From the NCBI GenBank assembly GCA_964397525.1, contig CAYNIY010000004.1, positions 1 through 64,000 on the forward strand: a DNA stretch of 64,000 bases, written 5' to 3'. Within the stretch, counting starts at the first letter, position 1, and each line of letters opens with the position of its first letter. Source of the DNA: Syntrophopropionicum sp964397525 (GTDB taxonomy: Bacteria > Bacillota > Desulfotomaculia > Desulfotomaculales > Pelotomaculaceae). Under the pieces are notes generated by a model. The model worked only from the letters and a program-made list of their open reading frames with translations, searched no databases and was not told the origin of the DNA. A program made the translations under genes and the position numbers. This document shows, piece by piece, positions 36,015-44,561 of this stretch.

Positions 36015-36899
36015 TTGAATATCGATTTTGGGCGTGTTATAACAGCTATGGTTACTCCTTTTAACAGCGATTTCACTGTTAACTATGAGCTTGCCGGAAA
36101 AATGGCGCGTCACTTGATCCAATCCGGCTCTGACGGCCTGGTGGTTGCGGGAACCACTGGAGAGGGGCCGACACTCACAAAAGAGGAAAAGATCGAACTA
36201 TATAGAGTTGTAGTAGATGTGGTGGGAGGCCAGGCGCCGGTAATTGCCAATACCGGCGGGAATTCAACCTCTGAGAGCATAGCACTTAGCCTGGCTGCGC
36301 AAAAAATTGGCATAGACGGTGTAATGCTGGTCGTGCCATATTACAACAAGCCTTCCCAGGAAGGGCTCTACCAGCATTTTAAAGCGGTGTCTGAAAACAT
36401 CAATCTGCCAATAGTTGTATATAATGTCCCCGGCAGGACTTCCGCTAACATAATGCCCCAAACAATCTACAGGCTGGCACAGCTCAGTAATATTGTCGCC
36501 ATCAAAGAAGCCTGCGGCAATATGGACCAGATAAGTGAGCTAAGGCGGCTGCTGCCGGAGGAATTTGCCATCTACAGCGGTGATGATTCATTGATTCTGC
36601 CTATCCTGTCACTGGGTGGAAAAGGTGTGATCAGCGTGGCATCACACCTGGCTGGTGTACGTATACAGGAGATGATTGACGCTTTCCGTTCCGGAAACAA
36701 CAATTTGGCCACGGAAATACACCTTGAGCTGTACCCGTTATTAAAGGGGATGTTCGTAACCGTTAACCCGGTGCCCATAAAGTGTGCCCTTAATTTGACC
36801 GGCTGGCACGTTGGCAGGCCGCGCCTGCCGCTTGTTGAAGCTACGGAAAATGAAAAAGAATTTATCAGAAGCCTGTTAAAGGACCTGCAATTACTTTAA
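36015..36899 (+). CDS. dapA: 4-hydroxy-tetrahydrodipicolinate synthase
   Basis: Condenses aspartate semialdehyde with pyruvate, the first committed step of DAP synthesis. TIM barrel with GTTGEGPTLTKEEKIEL, active-site tyrosine in VVYNVPGRTS, and Schiff-base Lys164 in VAIKEACGN. TTG at 36015 lies six bases after aggtag-gtg; a GTG at 36006 overlaps that site. 294 aa. Downstream CAGCCGCAG / CTGCGGCTG (36,921-36,945) forms a hairpin without a T tail. Confidence 0.95.
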   Translation: MNIDFGRVITAMVTPFNSDFTVNYELAGKMARHLIQSGSDGLVVAGTTGEGPTLTKEEKIELYRVVVDVVGGQAPVIANTGGNSTSESIALSLAAQKIGIDGVMLVVPYYNKPSQEGLYQHFKAVSENINLPIVVYNVPGRTSANIMPQTIYRLAQLSNIVAIKEACGNMDQISELRRLLPEEFAIYSGDDSLILPILSLGGKGVISVASHLAGVRIQEMIDAFRSGNNNLATEIHLELYPLLKGMFVTVNPVPIKCALNLTGWHVGRPRLPLVEATENEKEFIRSLLKDLQLL

Positions 36900-36984
36900 G
36901 AGAAAACTTGCAGAGGATGACAGCCGCAGTGAATAGCTGCGGCTGATTAACGTAGAAACTATATATGAGACAGGAGGTGAAAAT

Positions 36985-38649
36985 TTGGCTAAAGAGCCTA
37001 AATTATCTCTGATACCCCTTGGGGGGTTAGGAGAAATTGGCAAAAACATGATGGTGCTGAGGTACGGGGACAGCATTTTAGTGATCGACTGTGGTTTAAT
37101 GTTTCCTGATGAGGAAATGCTCGGCATTGATATAGTTATTCCGGATATTTCCTACCTGCTGGAAAACAAGGACCTGGTGCACGGGATCGTCCTTACCCAC
37201 GGGCATGAGGACCATATCGGGGCCCTGCCCTATGTGCTTCGTCATCTTAACGTGCCCGTATACGGAACCAGGCTGACACTCGGACTGCTGGAAGGCAAAT
37301 TAAAAGAAAAGAATATTCTCGGCGATGTGACCCTCAACACGGTTAAACCCAGGGACACTGTGCAGGTGGGGCCATTTAAAGTAGAGTTCATCAGGGTTTC
37401 GCACAGCATCCCTGACGCTGTCGCCATAGCGATACACACACCCATAGGTGTGGTGCTGCACTCCGGTGATTTTAAGTTTGATCTGACACCCGTGGATGGG
37501 CAGGTAACTGACTTTCATCGCCTGGCACAATATGGTGAAAAGGGCGTGCTGGTTTTGTTGTCCGACAGCACGAATGCTGAAAGACCCGGATACACCATGT
37601 CGGAGAGTGCAGTGGGAAATACCTTTGATGAGAACTTCCGCCAGGCATCCGAACGGATCATAATTACCACGTTCGCATCCAATGTGCACCGGCTGCAGCA
37701 GGCCATTCAGGCCGCGCACAAGCATGACCGCAAGGTTGCCATTGTGGGCAGAAGCATGATCAATGTCATCGGTGTGGCCAACGAGCTCGGCTATATGGAT
37801 ATCCCTGAGGGGATTTTAATTGAACTGGAAGAAGCCAATAAACTTCCCCGGAACAAGGTAGTAATTCTGACTACAGGCAGCCAGGGCGAGCCGATGTCAG
37901 CCCTGACCAGAATGGCCTTGTCAGATCACCGCCAGGTGGATATCTATCCGGGCGACACGATCATTATTTCCGCCATGCCGATACCAGGCAATGAAAAGTT
38001 GGTAGGGCGGATCATCAACCAGCTTTTCAAACTGGGGGCAAAAGTCATCTACGAGATGGCTTCCGGTATACACGTTTCAGGTCACCCGGCCCAGGAAGAG
38101 TTGAAACTAATGCTCAACCTGGTTCATCCCAAGTTCTTTGTGCCGGTGCACGGTGAATACAGGATGCTGATCAAACACGCCGAACTGGCTAAAGACACCG
38201 GGGTTTTGCCTGAAAATATTTTCGTGGCTGAAAACGGCCACGTGCTGGAGTTCAGCCGCCGTAAAGGACGTGCCTCCGGCAGGGTGGCAGCCGGTAAGGT
38301 GATGGTGGACGGCCTTGGAGTTGGGGATGTAGGCAATGTTGTGCTCAGAGACCGCAAGCTGCTTTCCCAGGACGGCATCCTGATTATAGCCCTGACGATA
38401 GACCGTGAAAGCGGCCAGGTAATAGCCGGCCCGGATATTGTTTCCAGGGGATTTGTATATGTGCGGGGGTCAGAAGAACTGCTGGAGGAAGCTAAAATCA
38501 AGGTAAAAGCCGCCCTGGACAAATGCTCCGACAAGGGAATATCCGATTGGTCAACTATAAAATCCCAGGTCAGGGACGCAGCTGGGAAGTTTCTTTATGA
38601 AAAAACCAGGAGACGGCCGATGATTATGCCGATCATCATGGAAGCTTAG
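36985..38649 (+). CDS. rnj: Ribonuclease J
   Basis: Metallo-beta-lactamase/beta-CASP ribonuclease with endo- and 5'-3' exonuclease activity, part of Firmicutes mRNA turnover and 16S processing. Metal motif LTHGHEDHIGALPYV, LHSGDFKFD and the beta-CASP region (GRSMINVIGVANELGYM, SGHPAQEELK). TTG at 36985 is seven bases from aggaggtg; 554 aa. Its position after dapA matches Bacillus rnjB. Confidence 0.95.
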   Translation: MAKEPKLSLIPLGGLGEIGKNMMVLRYGDSILVIDCGLMFPDEEMLGIDIVIPDISYLLENKDLVHGIVLTHGHEDHIGALPYVLRHLNVPVYGTRLTLGLLEGKLKEKNILGDVTLNTVKPRDTVQVGPFKVEFIRVSHSIPDAVAIAIHTPIGVVLHSGDFKFDLTPVDGQVTDFHRLAQYGEKGVLVLLSDSTNAERPGYTMSESAVGNTFDENFRQASERIIITTFASNVHRLQQAIQAAHKHDRKVAIVGRSMINVIGVANELGYMDIPEGILIELEEANKLPRNKVVILTTGSQGEPMSALTRMALSDHRQVDIYPGDTIIISAMPIPGNEKLVGRIINQLFKLGAKVIYEMASGIHVSGHPAQEELKLMLNLVHPKFFVPVHGEYRMLIKHAELAKDTGVLPENIFVAENGHVLEFSRRKGRASGRVAAGKVMVDGLGVGDVGNVVLRDRKLLSQDGILIIALTIDRESGQVIAGPDIVSRGFVYVRGSEELLEEAKIKVKAALDKCSDKGISDWSTIKSQVRDAAGKFLYEKTRRRPMIMPIIMEA

Positions 38650-38672
38650 AAAAACTGAAAGGAGCGATTGCT

Positions 38673-39179
38673 GTGGACGCAGTTTTGCAAAGGTGCAGTG
38701 TCCGGGAATATAAGGACAAGGCAGTACCAGAGGAACTCTTTTACGAGCTCTTAGAAGCGGGGATGTGTGCCCCGTCAGCAGGCAACGAACGTCCCTGGCA
38801 TTTTATAGTCATTACGGAAAGATCCCTGCTCGAAGGTATCACCGAGTTTCACGCGCATTCCCAAATGCTGAAGCAGGCTCCTGCGGCCATTATAGTCTGC
38901 GCTGACATGAAGCGCGATAAATACCCGGGAGACGCTTTCTGGATCCAGGACTGTGCGGCGGCAACAGAAAACATCCTGATCGCTGCCCAGGACAGGGGCC
39001 TCGGGACGTGCTGGCTCGGGGTGTATCCTAAAGAAAACCGCGTGGCGGGGATGAGGAAGCTGCTAAAACTTCCGGACCACGTGGTGCCTTTTTCCGCGAT
39101 TGCCGTCGGTTACCCAGCGGCAGTAAAGAGCCCCGGTATTCGCTATGATGAATCAAGGGTGCACCTTAACCGCTGGTAA
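38673..39179 (+). CDS. Nitroreductase family protein
   Basis: 168-aa FMN-dependent oxidoreductase of the nitroreductase fold: RCSVREYKDKAVPEELFYEL at the start, CAPSAGNERPWHF for FMN binding, and DCAAATENILIAAQDRGLGTCW in the middle. GTG start at 38673 with aaaggag upstream, 23 bases after the RNase J gene. Physiological substrate cannot be told; the family covers NAD(P)H-dependent flavin and nitroaromatic reductases. Confidence 0.9.
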   Translation: MDAVLQRCSVREYKDKAVPEELFYELLEAGMCAPSAGNERPWHFIVITERSLLEGITEFHAHSQMLKQAPAAIIVCADMKRDKYPGDAFWIQDCAAATENILIAAQDRGLGTCWLGVYPKENRVAGMRKLLKLPDHVVPFSAIAVGYPAAVKSPGIRYDESRVHLNRW

Positions 39180-39207
39180 GTGATTCTTAGGTATTTGTCA
39201 AAACACT

Positions 39208-39240
39208 GAAAGCCGCTCAATAAGCGGCTTTCATTTGTTT
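39208..39240 (+). terminator. Intrinsic terminator after the nitroreductase gene
   Basis: GAAAGCCGCT / AGCGGCTTTC with a four-base loop, then ATTTGTTT. Confidence 0.8.
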
Positions 39241-39284
39241 ACAGTCATCGCGATTAGCCTTATGCTTGAAATTACACCAAAAGA

Positions 39285-39317
39285 ATCAGGGAAGCAGGAG
39301 AACCGTCCCCCCTGATC
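39285..39317. repeat. Constant-core hairpin at the 3' end of the stalk/FnIII gene
   Basis: ATCAGGG ... CCCTGAT arms around aagcaggagaaccgtccc; the core gaaccgtcccc is the reverse complement of GGGGACGGTTC. It overlaps the stop of the minus-strand gene. Confidence 0.65.
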
Positions 39318-40560
39318 ACCCAGGATAGCGAAGAGTGATCTCCTGTATATCAGGCTTCCATTCCACTGAACAGCCCAGTGTTTCGGCGGTAAAACGCAGC
39401 GGCAGCATAGTCCGTCCCGGAGGCAGGATCATTGGAGTCACCTTTTCATTATTGGGGTCGATGAAGGTCAGCACCCGGTCCACCCTGGCCCAGGGGTTGT
39501 CAATACTTAGTTCAATGGTTTTAGTGCCGGTTACTGTAACTTTTCGTTCCTGTGCGTTCCATGCCACCCGGGCGCCCAGAGCATCAGCAACATACCTGAT
39601 CGGCAGTATGGTACGCCCTTCGAAGATGACGGGCGCGGTGTCCATAGTTTCCAGCCTGCTGTTTACATAGTACTCGGTACTTCCTATATAAAATCTCAGC
39701 ACAACGCCGTCAGACTCGCTCGTGTAGGGCTGACCTGGTTCAGTTGCTGGAGTCTCGGGTTCAGCAGGTACCTCAGGTTCAGCCGGTACTTCAGGTTCAG
39801 CCGGCTCTGTTGGCGCTGCTTCAGCTTCGATGACGGCACTCACCTCGTTTGAATAAGCGGATGAAGAACTGCCTTTAAAAGCTTTTATCCTGTAGCTGTA
39901 CTCAGTTCCCGGCACTGCGGTTTCGTCACAGAATGTCTCGGCGTTGGCGGCAATAGAATCTAATTCCACATAAGGGTGCCCCGCGGTCTTTCTTTCGGCT
40001 TTAAATCCATCCTCATTGGCGCTCTTGTCCTCCCATTTTAAGGTGATGCAATCACTTCCAATGGAGTCCGCTGTAAGACCAGTGGGAGCAGCAATGAATT
40101 CAGTTAACTGGAAAAATAGTTGTGGCGCGATAGTAGCTGACCGGCGGATTTTGAATTCACCGCTTTCGGCATAATAATAGTTATAAACGCGCGTACCAAA
40201 ATCTTCTCCATAGTAGTATATTAAGATTACGCAGGATTCGCTTGTTATGTCCGGTACTGTCCACGTATAATGATTGATTACGCCAGAGCCGCCGCTCACG
40301 AGATTGTTCTTGATTGAGGTTAACGTGTTACCGCCGTCAGTGGTATAAGCCATATCAATAGTAAAACTGCGGGCTTGCCAGCTTATGTCCACAGTACTCC
40401 CCGGTATCAGGATTTCGTTCGCTTCCGGAGTCAATACCTGCATTTTGGATGTAGGTATCCAGCCCTCGATGTTTGCTGAAACAGGATTGCACAGTCCGAA
40501 AAGAAGACCGACAGCCAGGAGACCAAAAATAATTATGGTTGAACATTTTTTCATCATCAT
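39316..40560 (-). CDS. Secreted protein with Ig/FnIII-like and copper-amine-oxidase-N domains
   Basis: 414-aa exported protein. Signal peptide (CSTIIIFGLLAVGLLFGLC...VSA), an Ig-like beta domain near residues 30-140, a fibronectin type III domain near 150-240 (APTGLTADSIGSDCITLKWE ... YSYRIKAFKGSSSSAYSNEV), a Pro/Glu linker of repeated PAEPEV units, then a C-terminal stalk domain (GRTILPIRYVADALGARVAW and GRTMLPLRFTAETLGCSVEW). Start ATG at 40560, five bases after aaaggag; GTG at 40575 overlaps the site. Probably an extracellular or wall-associated binding protein. It shares the stalk domain with the protein at 32.3 kb. Confidence 0.8.
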   Translation of the reverse strand: MMMKKCSTIIIFGLLAVGLLFGLCNPVSANIEGWIPTSKMQVLTPEANEILIPGSTVDISWQARSFTIDMAYTTDGGNTLTSIKNNLVSGGSGVINHYTWTVPDITSESCVILIYYYGEDFGTRVYNYYYAESGEFKIRRSATIAPQLFFQLTEFIAAPTGLTADSIGSDCITLKWEDKSANEDGFKAERKTAGHPYVELDSIAANAETFCDETAVPGTEYSYRIKAFKGSSSSAYSNEVSAVIEAEAAPTEPAEPEVPAEPEVPAEPETPATEPGQPYTSESDGVVLRFYIGSTEYYVNSRLETMDTAPVIFEGRTILPIRYVADALGARVAWNAQERKVTVTGTKTIELSIDNPWARVDRVLTFIDPNNEKVTPMILPPGRTMLPLRFTAETLGCSVEWKPDIQEITLRYPG

Positions 40561-40616
40561 CCAAACTCCTTTCACTTATATTTTACAAGTGCTCTCAATC
40601 TTTAATTATCAAGTAA

Positions 40617-40645
40617 ATTATGACATTTTATTAATTTAATATCAA
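40617..40645 (-). promoter_or_regulatory. Promoter of the minus-strand stalk/FnIII gene
   Basis: On the minus strand TTGATA, 17-base spacer, CATAAT, about 57 bases before the start codon. Confidence 0.5.
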
Positions 40646-40668
40646 TACTTTAACCTAAGAAGCAGGAG

Positions 40669-40693
40669 AAGCAGGAGGACGGTTCTCCTGCTT
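40669..40693. repeat. Constant-core hairpin repeat
   Basis: AAGCAGGAG-GACGGTT-CTCCTGCTT, a perfect 9-bp stem on the same core as the repeats at 16.7 and 55.7 kb. It lies between the divergent promoters of the stalk/FnIII gene and the thi operon and could also act as a bidirectional terminator. Confidence 0.7.
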
Positions 40694-40714
40694 CCTTTAA
40701 AGATAGATCTTGCC

Positions 40715-40743
40715 TTACATGATTTATTCTGTTATCTTATAAT
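40715..40743 (+). promoter_or_regulatory. Promoter of the thiamine operon
   Basis: TTACAT, 17-base spacer, TATAAT; transcription would begin about 30 bases before the TPP riboswitch. Confidence 0.6.
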
Positions 40744-40779
40744 AGATCATTGAGATCTGAAAAAAACAACATAATAAAT

Positions 40780-40872
40780 GCAACGGGGAGCTGAATTGAT
40801 TCAGCTGAGAAAGAATGTAAGTTCTGACCCATTGAACCTGATCTGGGTAATGCCAGCGTAGGGAGTGCAGAC
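40780..40872 (+). ncRNA. TPP riboswitch (THI element)
   Basis: Aptamer of the thiamine-pyrophosphate riboswitch. Conserved parts: acggggagct, then the thi-box core gctgaga, and the long conserved segment gacccattgaacctgatctg followed by ggtaatgccagcgtaggga. It precedes thiD-thiM-thiE-thiC. TPP binding should favour the terminator hairpin just downstream and switch the operon off. Confidence 0.96.
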
Positions 40873-40892
40873 ATTTGCTTTAGTGCGTTTGT

Positions 40893-40930
40893 AGCCTTTT
40901 ACCATTTCAGGTAAAAGGCTATTTTAATTT
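40893..40930 (+). terminator. Riboswitch expression-platform terminator
   Basis: AGCCTTTTACC-atttca-GGTAAAAGGCT, perfect 11-bp stem, then ATTTTAATTT. Located 20 bases after the aptamer and 45 before thiD, so regulation is most likely by premature termination. Confidence 0.85.
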
Positions 40931-40975
40931 ATTGGGGTGATTCTCAGACTATTTAAAAAGATGGGGGGGGGTAAT

Positions 40976-41761
40976 ATGAAAACAGTATTGACTATCGCGG
41001 GCTCGGATTCCTGCGGCGGCGCGGGGATACAGGCGGATCTGAAGACAATCAGTGCGCTGGGCGCATATGGGATGAGCGCTATCACGGCTGTCACCGCACA
41101 GAACACGATGGGTGTGTTTAGCGTCAGAGAGCTGGATGTGGATATCATCAGGGACCAGATCAATTGTCTTTATGATGATATTGCAGTTGATGCTGTCAAG
41201 ATAGGCATGGTGTCGAGCATAGAGATCATTGATGTGATCGGGGAGTGCCTGCAAAAGAACCGGGCGGTAAACATTGTGGTGGACCCTGTAATGGTGTCCA
41301 AAAGCGGCTATCACCTGCTGCGGGATGAAGCCAGGGAAGAACTGGTAAAGGTGCTCTTCCCCCTGGCTGAAGTTGTTACTCCGAATTTATATGAGGCGGA
41401 ACTGTTGACCGGCGATAAAATTGAAACCCTGGCACAGATGGAGCAGGCAGCTCTGAAGATACATGGTCTTGGCGGAGTTAAAGTAATTGTTAAGGGCGGA
41501 CATTTAACCGGGGACGCGATAGACGTGGTTTATGACGGCGAAAACTTCAGCTACCTGAAAGGGAAGAGAATTGAAACAAAAAATACTCACGGTACCGGCT
41601 GCACATTTTCATCAGCCATAGCGACCTTGCTGGCCAGGGGATACCTGCTTCCGGAGGCAGCCAGACAGGCGAAAGAATATATTAACGGCGCCATAGGGCA
41701 TTCATTCGAACTGGGTCGCGGCGTCGGGCCTGCTAATCATTTTTATAATTTATGTCAATAG
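40976..41761 (+). CDS. thiD: Hydroxymethylpyrimidine/phosphomethylpyrimidine kinase
   Basis: Phosphorylates HMP and HMP-P for thiamine synthesis. Ribokinase-like fold with VLTIAGSDSCGGAGIQADLK at the start, DPVMVSKSG in the middle and the anion hole NTHGTGCTFSSAIAT near the end. ATG at 40976 gives 261 aa. A run of nine G (40,963-40,971) serves as ribosome site; an upstream ATG at 40,961 is in frame through it (MGGGN), so changes in tract length would alter either spacing or frame. First gene of the TPP-controlled operon. Confidence 0.94.
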   Translation: MKTVLTIAGSDSCGGAGIQADLKTISALGAYGMSAITAVTAQNTMGVFSVRELDVDIIRDQINCLYDDIAVDAVKIGMVSSIEIIDVIGECLQKNRAVNIVVDPVMVSKSGYHLLRDEAREELVKVLFPLAEVVTPNLYEAELLTGDKIETLAQMEQAALKIHGLGGVKVIVKGGHLTGDAIDVVYDGENFSYLKGKRIETKNTHGTGCTFSSAIATLLARGYLLPEAARQAKEYINGAIGHSFELGRGVGPANHFYNLCQ

Positions 41762-41802
41762 GAGGGCTGTCTTTAAAATATTGTAACAGGGGGTATAAAA
41801 AT

Positions 41803-42606
41803 ATGCTTAAAAATATTGCTGAAGTACTGGGTAACGTAAGAGAGAAAACGCCGCTTGTCCAGGCGATCACAAACTATGTGACAATAAACGACTGCGCCAA
41901 TATCCTGCTCTGCTTCGGCGCCTCACCCGCTATGTGCGAGGCCAGGACAGAGGCAGGGGGTTTCGCCGGCCTGATCTCGGCCCTGTACATCAACATCGGC
42001 ACTCTGACTGATGAGCAAAAAGAAGCGGCGCTGCTGGCAGCCAGGAAAGCTTCTGAGCTGAACAAGCCGATCGTGCTGGACCCGGTTGCCTGCGGTGCCA
42101 TACCCAGGAAAATGGAAGTTGTAAAAGAATTGTTGGATGCTGCTTATATTTCTGTGATCAAAGGGAATACCGGGGAAATAAAGTTTCTGGCCGGGCTGGC
42201 GGGGAAAGTCAGGGGTGTTGATTCCATAGATGACGGCCAGGGGGCGGTTGAAGCCTGCCGGACGCTGGCCAGACGGTACGGCACGGTCGTGGTTGCTACG
42301 GGTGAAACTGATATTATCACGGATGGTGAGCGGACCTGTCTGATCCACAACGGGACGCCCATGCTGACGATGATTACAGGTGCGGGCTGTATGGCCGGGG
42401 CGTTGACAGCCGCCGCCGCAGGCGTCAATGATGACAGGTTTATCTCCAGTGCCGCCGCGATCCTGGCCATGGGGCTGGCTGGCGAGATGGCTGCGGGATC
42501 AATGGAAAGAGCACTGCCGGGGACATTCAGGGCAAGGCTGTTCGATTATGTCTACAGTATGAAGGCCGGCAGCATACTGCAAAGGGGGAAGATTGAATGC
42601 TTATAG
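41803..42606 (+). CDS. thiM: Hydroxyethylthiazole kinase
   Basis: Salvages the thiazole moiety of thiamine by phosphorylation. TPLVQAITNYVTINDCANI, LDPVACGAI, and GAGCMAGALTAAAA at the phosphate-binding loop. ATG at 41803, about nine bases from caggggg; 267 aa. Ends 10 bases inside thiE. No thiazole synthesis genes (thiG, thiH, thiS) lie in the window, so the thiazole half must come from elsewhere in the genome or from salvage. Confidence 0.94.
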   Translation: MLKNIAEVLGNVREKTPLVQAITNYVTINDCANILLCFGASPAMCEARTEAGGFAGLISALYINIGTLTDEQKEAALLAARKASELNKPIVLDPVACGAIPRKMEVVKELLDAAYISVIKGNTGEIKFLAGLAGKVRGVDSIDDGQGAVEACRTLARRYGTVVVATGETDIITDGERTCLIHNGTPMLTMITGAGCMAGALTAAAAGVNDDRFISSAAAILAMGLAGEMAAGSMERALPGTFRARLFDYVYSMKAGSILQRGKIECL

Positions 42607-43220
42607 ACTATAGTCTTTATCTTGTCACTGACCGGGGCATGCTCAAGGGCGCAAACTTTTTTCATGCTGTCAGGGAGGCGATCAGAGGAGGTGTTACGCT
42701 CCTCCAGCTCAGGGAAAAGGATGTCAGCAGCAGTGATTTTTATAGCATTGCTGTAGAGATGAAAAAGCTGGCCAATTCATATCAGGTACCGCTGATCATA
42801 AATGACAGGCTGGATATCGCCCTGGCAGTAGATGCTGACGGGCTGCATGTAGGGCAGGAGGACCTGCCACTGGAAGTGGCCAGAGAGTTGCTTGGTCCCG
42901 GGAAAATACTCGGATACTCGGTTTCAAACCTTATTGAGGCGGAATACGGAGAGAAACATGGCGCAGATTATCTGGGGGCAGGACCTGTATACCACACCGG
43001 CAGCAAGGAGACGGCAACTGAACCCATCGGCATCGACGGGATCAAAAGAATTAAAAAAAGCGTGTCGATCCCTGTTGTGGGTATAGGCGGCATTGGGATG
43101 TCCAATATAGTGAAGGTAAAGGAATCGGGGATTGATGGTATATCTGTAATTTCCGCGATTTTAGGCAGGGATGACATTAATGCGGCGGCCAGAGACCTGA
43201 AAAAAGCCTGGAGTGAATGA
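42597..43220 (+). CDS. thiE: Thiamine-phosphate synthase
   Basis: Joins HMP-PP and thiazole phosphate to thiamine monophosphate. TIM barrel with YLVTDRGML, TLLQLREKD, IINDRLDIALAVDADGLHVG and GADYLGAGPVYHTGSK. 207 aa. The ATG at 42597 overlaps the end of thiM, with aaaggggga upstream. Confidence 0.95.
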   Translation: MLIDYSLYLVTDRGMLKGANFFHAVREAIRGGVTLLQLREKDVSSSDFYSIAVEMKKLANSYQVPLIINDRLDIALAVDADGLHVGQEDLPLEVARELLGPGKILGYSVSNLIEAEYGEKHGADYLGAGPVYHTGSKETATEPIGIDGIKRIKKSVSIPVVGIGGIGMSNIVKVKESGIDGISVISAILGRDDINAAARDLKKAWSE

Positions 43221-43268
43221 AGAGCTTGGAATTTTAGTGACAGATAATAGATGGAAGGACGTGTATTT

Positions 43269-44561
43269 TTGAAATTCACCACACAGATGGACGCTGCCCG
43301 AAAAGGTATCTTAACCGCAGAAATGGAAATAGTGGCCCGTAATGAGTTAATAGAACCGAATAAACTGCGCCTGCTGGTAGGTGAGGGCAAAGTGGTTATA
43401 CCTGCCAACAAGAACCACTGTTCCCTTGAGCCGTGCGGTATCGGAGAGGGCCTCAAGACAAAAATCAATGTCAATCTCGGTATTTCCAAGGACTGCTGCA
43501 GTATTGAAACCGAGCTGGAAAAGGTGCAAAAGGCGATAGAGCTTAAGGCTGACGCAATCATGGACCTGAGCTGTTACGGCAAAACCGAGGAATTCAGGCG
43601 CCGGCTGGTAGAGATGTCGCCGGCAGCGATCGGTACCGTGCCGGTCTATGATGCCGTGGGTTTCTACGATAAAGATCTGGAAAACATAACAGCAGCAGAA
43701 TTTTTGGGTGTGGCAGAAAAACACGCGCGTGATGGGGTAGACTTTATGACCATCCACGCCGGCATTAACAGGGAAACTGCCGCCCGGTTTAAAAAGAACC
43801 CTCGTCTGACCAACATTGTATCCAGAGGCGGCGCCCTGTTGTATGCCTGGATGGAGTTGAACAACCGGGAAAACCCGTTTTTTGAATATTATGATGAACT
43901 CCTGGATATCTGTCGCAGGTATGATGTAACTGTCAGCCTTGGTGACGCCTGCCGTCCTGGCAGCATCAAAGACGCCACTGATGCTTCCCAGATCCAGGAA
44001 CTGATTATCCTCGGGGAACTGACAAAACAAGCCTGGGAAAAAGATGTCCAGGTGATGATCGAGGGGCCGGGTCACATGGCGCTGCACGAAATAGCGCCCA
44101 ATATGATTTTAGAGAAGAAATTATGCCACGGAGCGCCGTTTTATGTACTGGGGCCGCTTGTTACCGATGTAGCTCCCGGTTATGATCATATTACCAGCGC
44201 CATCGGCGGCGCCATCGCGGCTGCCAACGGCGCAGACTTCCTCTGCTATGTCACGCCGGCGGAACACTTAAGGCTGCCGACACTGGAGGATATGAAAGAA
44301 GGCATTATTGCTTCGCGCATCGCCGCCCACGCCGCCGATATCGCGAAGGGCTTACCGGGTGCAGTGCTCTGGGATAATGAAATGAGCGCAGCCAGGCGCA
44401 GCCTGGACTGGAGAAAAATGTTCGAACTGGCGATGGATCCGGAAAAAGCCAAGCGTTACAGGGCTGAATCCTCGCCGGAGAATGAGGATACCTGCACCAT
44501 GTGCGGCAAAATGTGCGCTGTGCGCAACATGAACAAGGTTATAAGCGGAGAAAAATTATGA
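43269..44561 (+). CDS. thiC: Phosphomethylpyrimidine synthase ThiC
   Basis: Radical-SAM enzyme that rearranges 5-aminoimidazole ribotide to HMP-P, the pyrimidine half of thiamine. The C-terminal cluster motif is CTMCGKMC, i.e. C-x2-C-x3-C, one residue shorter than the C-x2-C-x4-C of Proteobacteria; this short form is usual in anaerobic Firmicutes. Core motifs IEGPGHMALHEI and DVAPGYDHITSAIGGA are intact. TTG at 43269 follows ggaagga by nine bases; 430 aa, the short ThiC without the N-terminal extension. Overlaps the next gene by 4 bases. Confidence 0.95.
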   Translation: MKFTTQMDAARKGILTAEMEIVARNELIEPNKLRLLVGEGKVVIPANKNHCSLEPCGIGEGLKTKINVNLGISKDCCSIETELEKVQKAIELKADAIMDLSCYGKTEEFRRRLVEMSPAAIGTVPVYDAVGFYDKDLENITAAEFLGVAEKHARDGVDFMTIHAGINRETAARFKKNPRLTNIVSRGGALLYAWMELNNRENPFFEYYDELLDICRRYDVTVSLGDACRPGSIKDATDASQIQELIILGELTKQAWEKDVQVMIEGPGHMALHEIAPNMILEKKLCHGAPFYVLGPLVTDVAPGYDHITSAIGGAIAAANGADFLCYVTPAEHLRLPTLEDMKEGIIASRIAAHAADIAKGLPGAVLWDNEMSAARRSLDWRKMFELAMDPEKAKRYRAESSPENEDTCTMCGKMCAVRNMNKVISGEKL

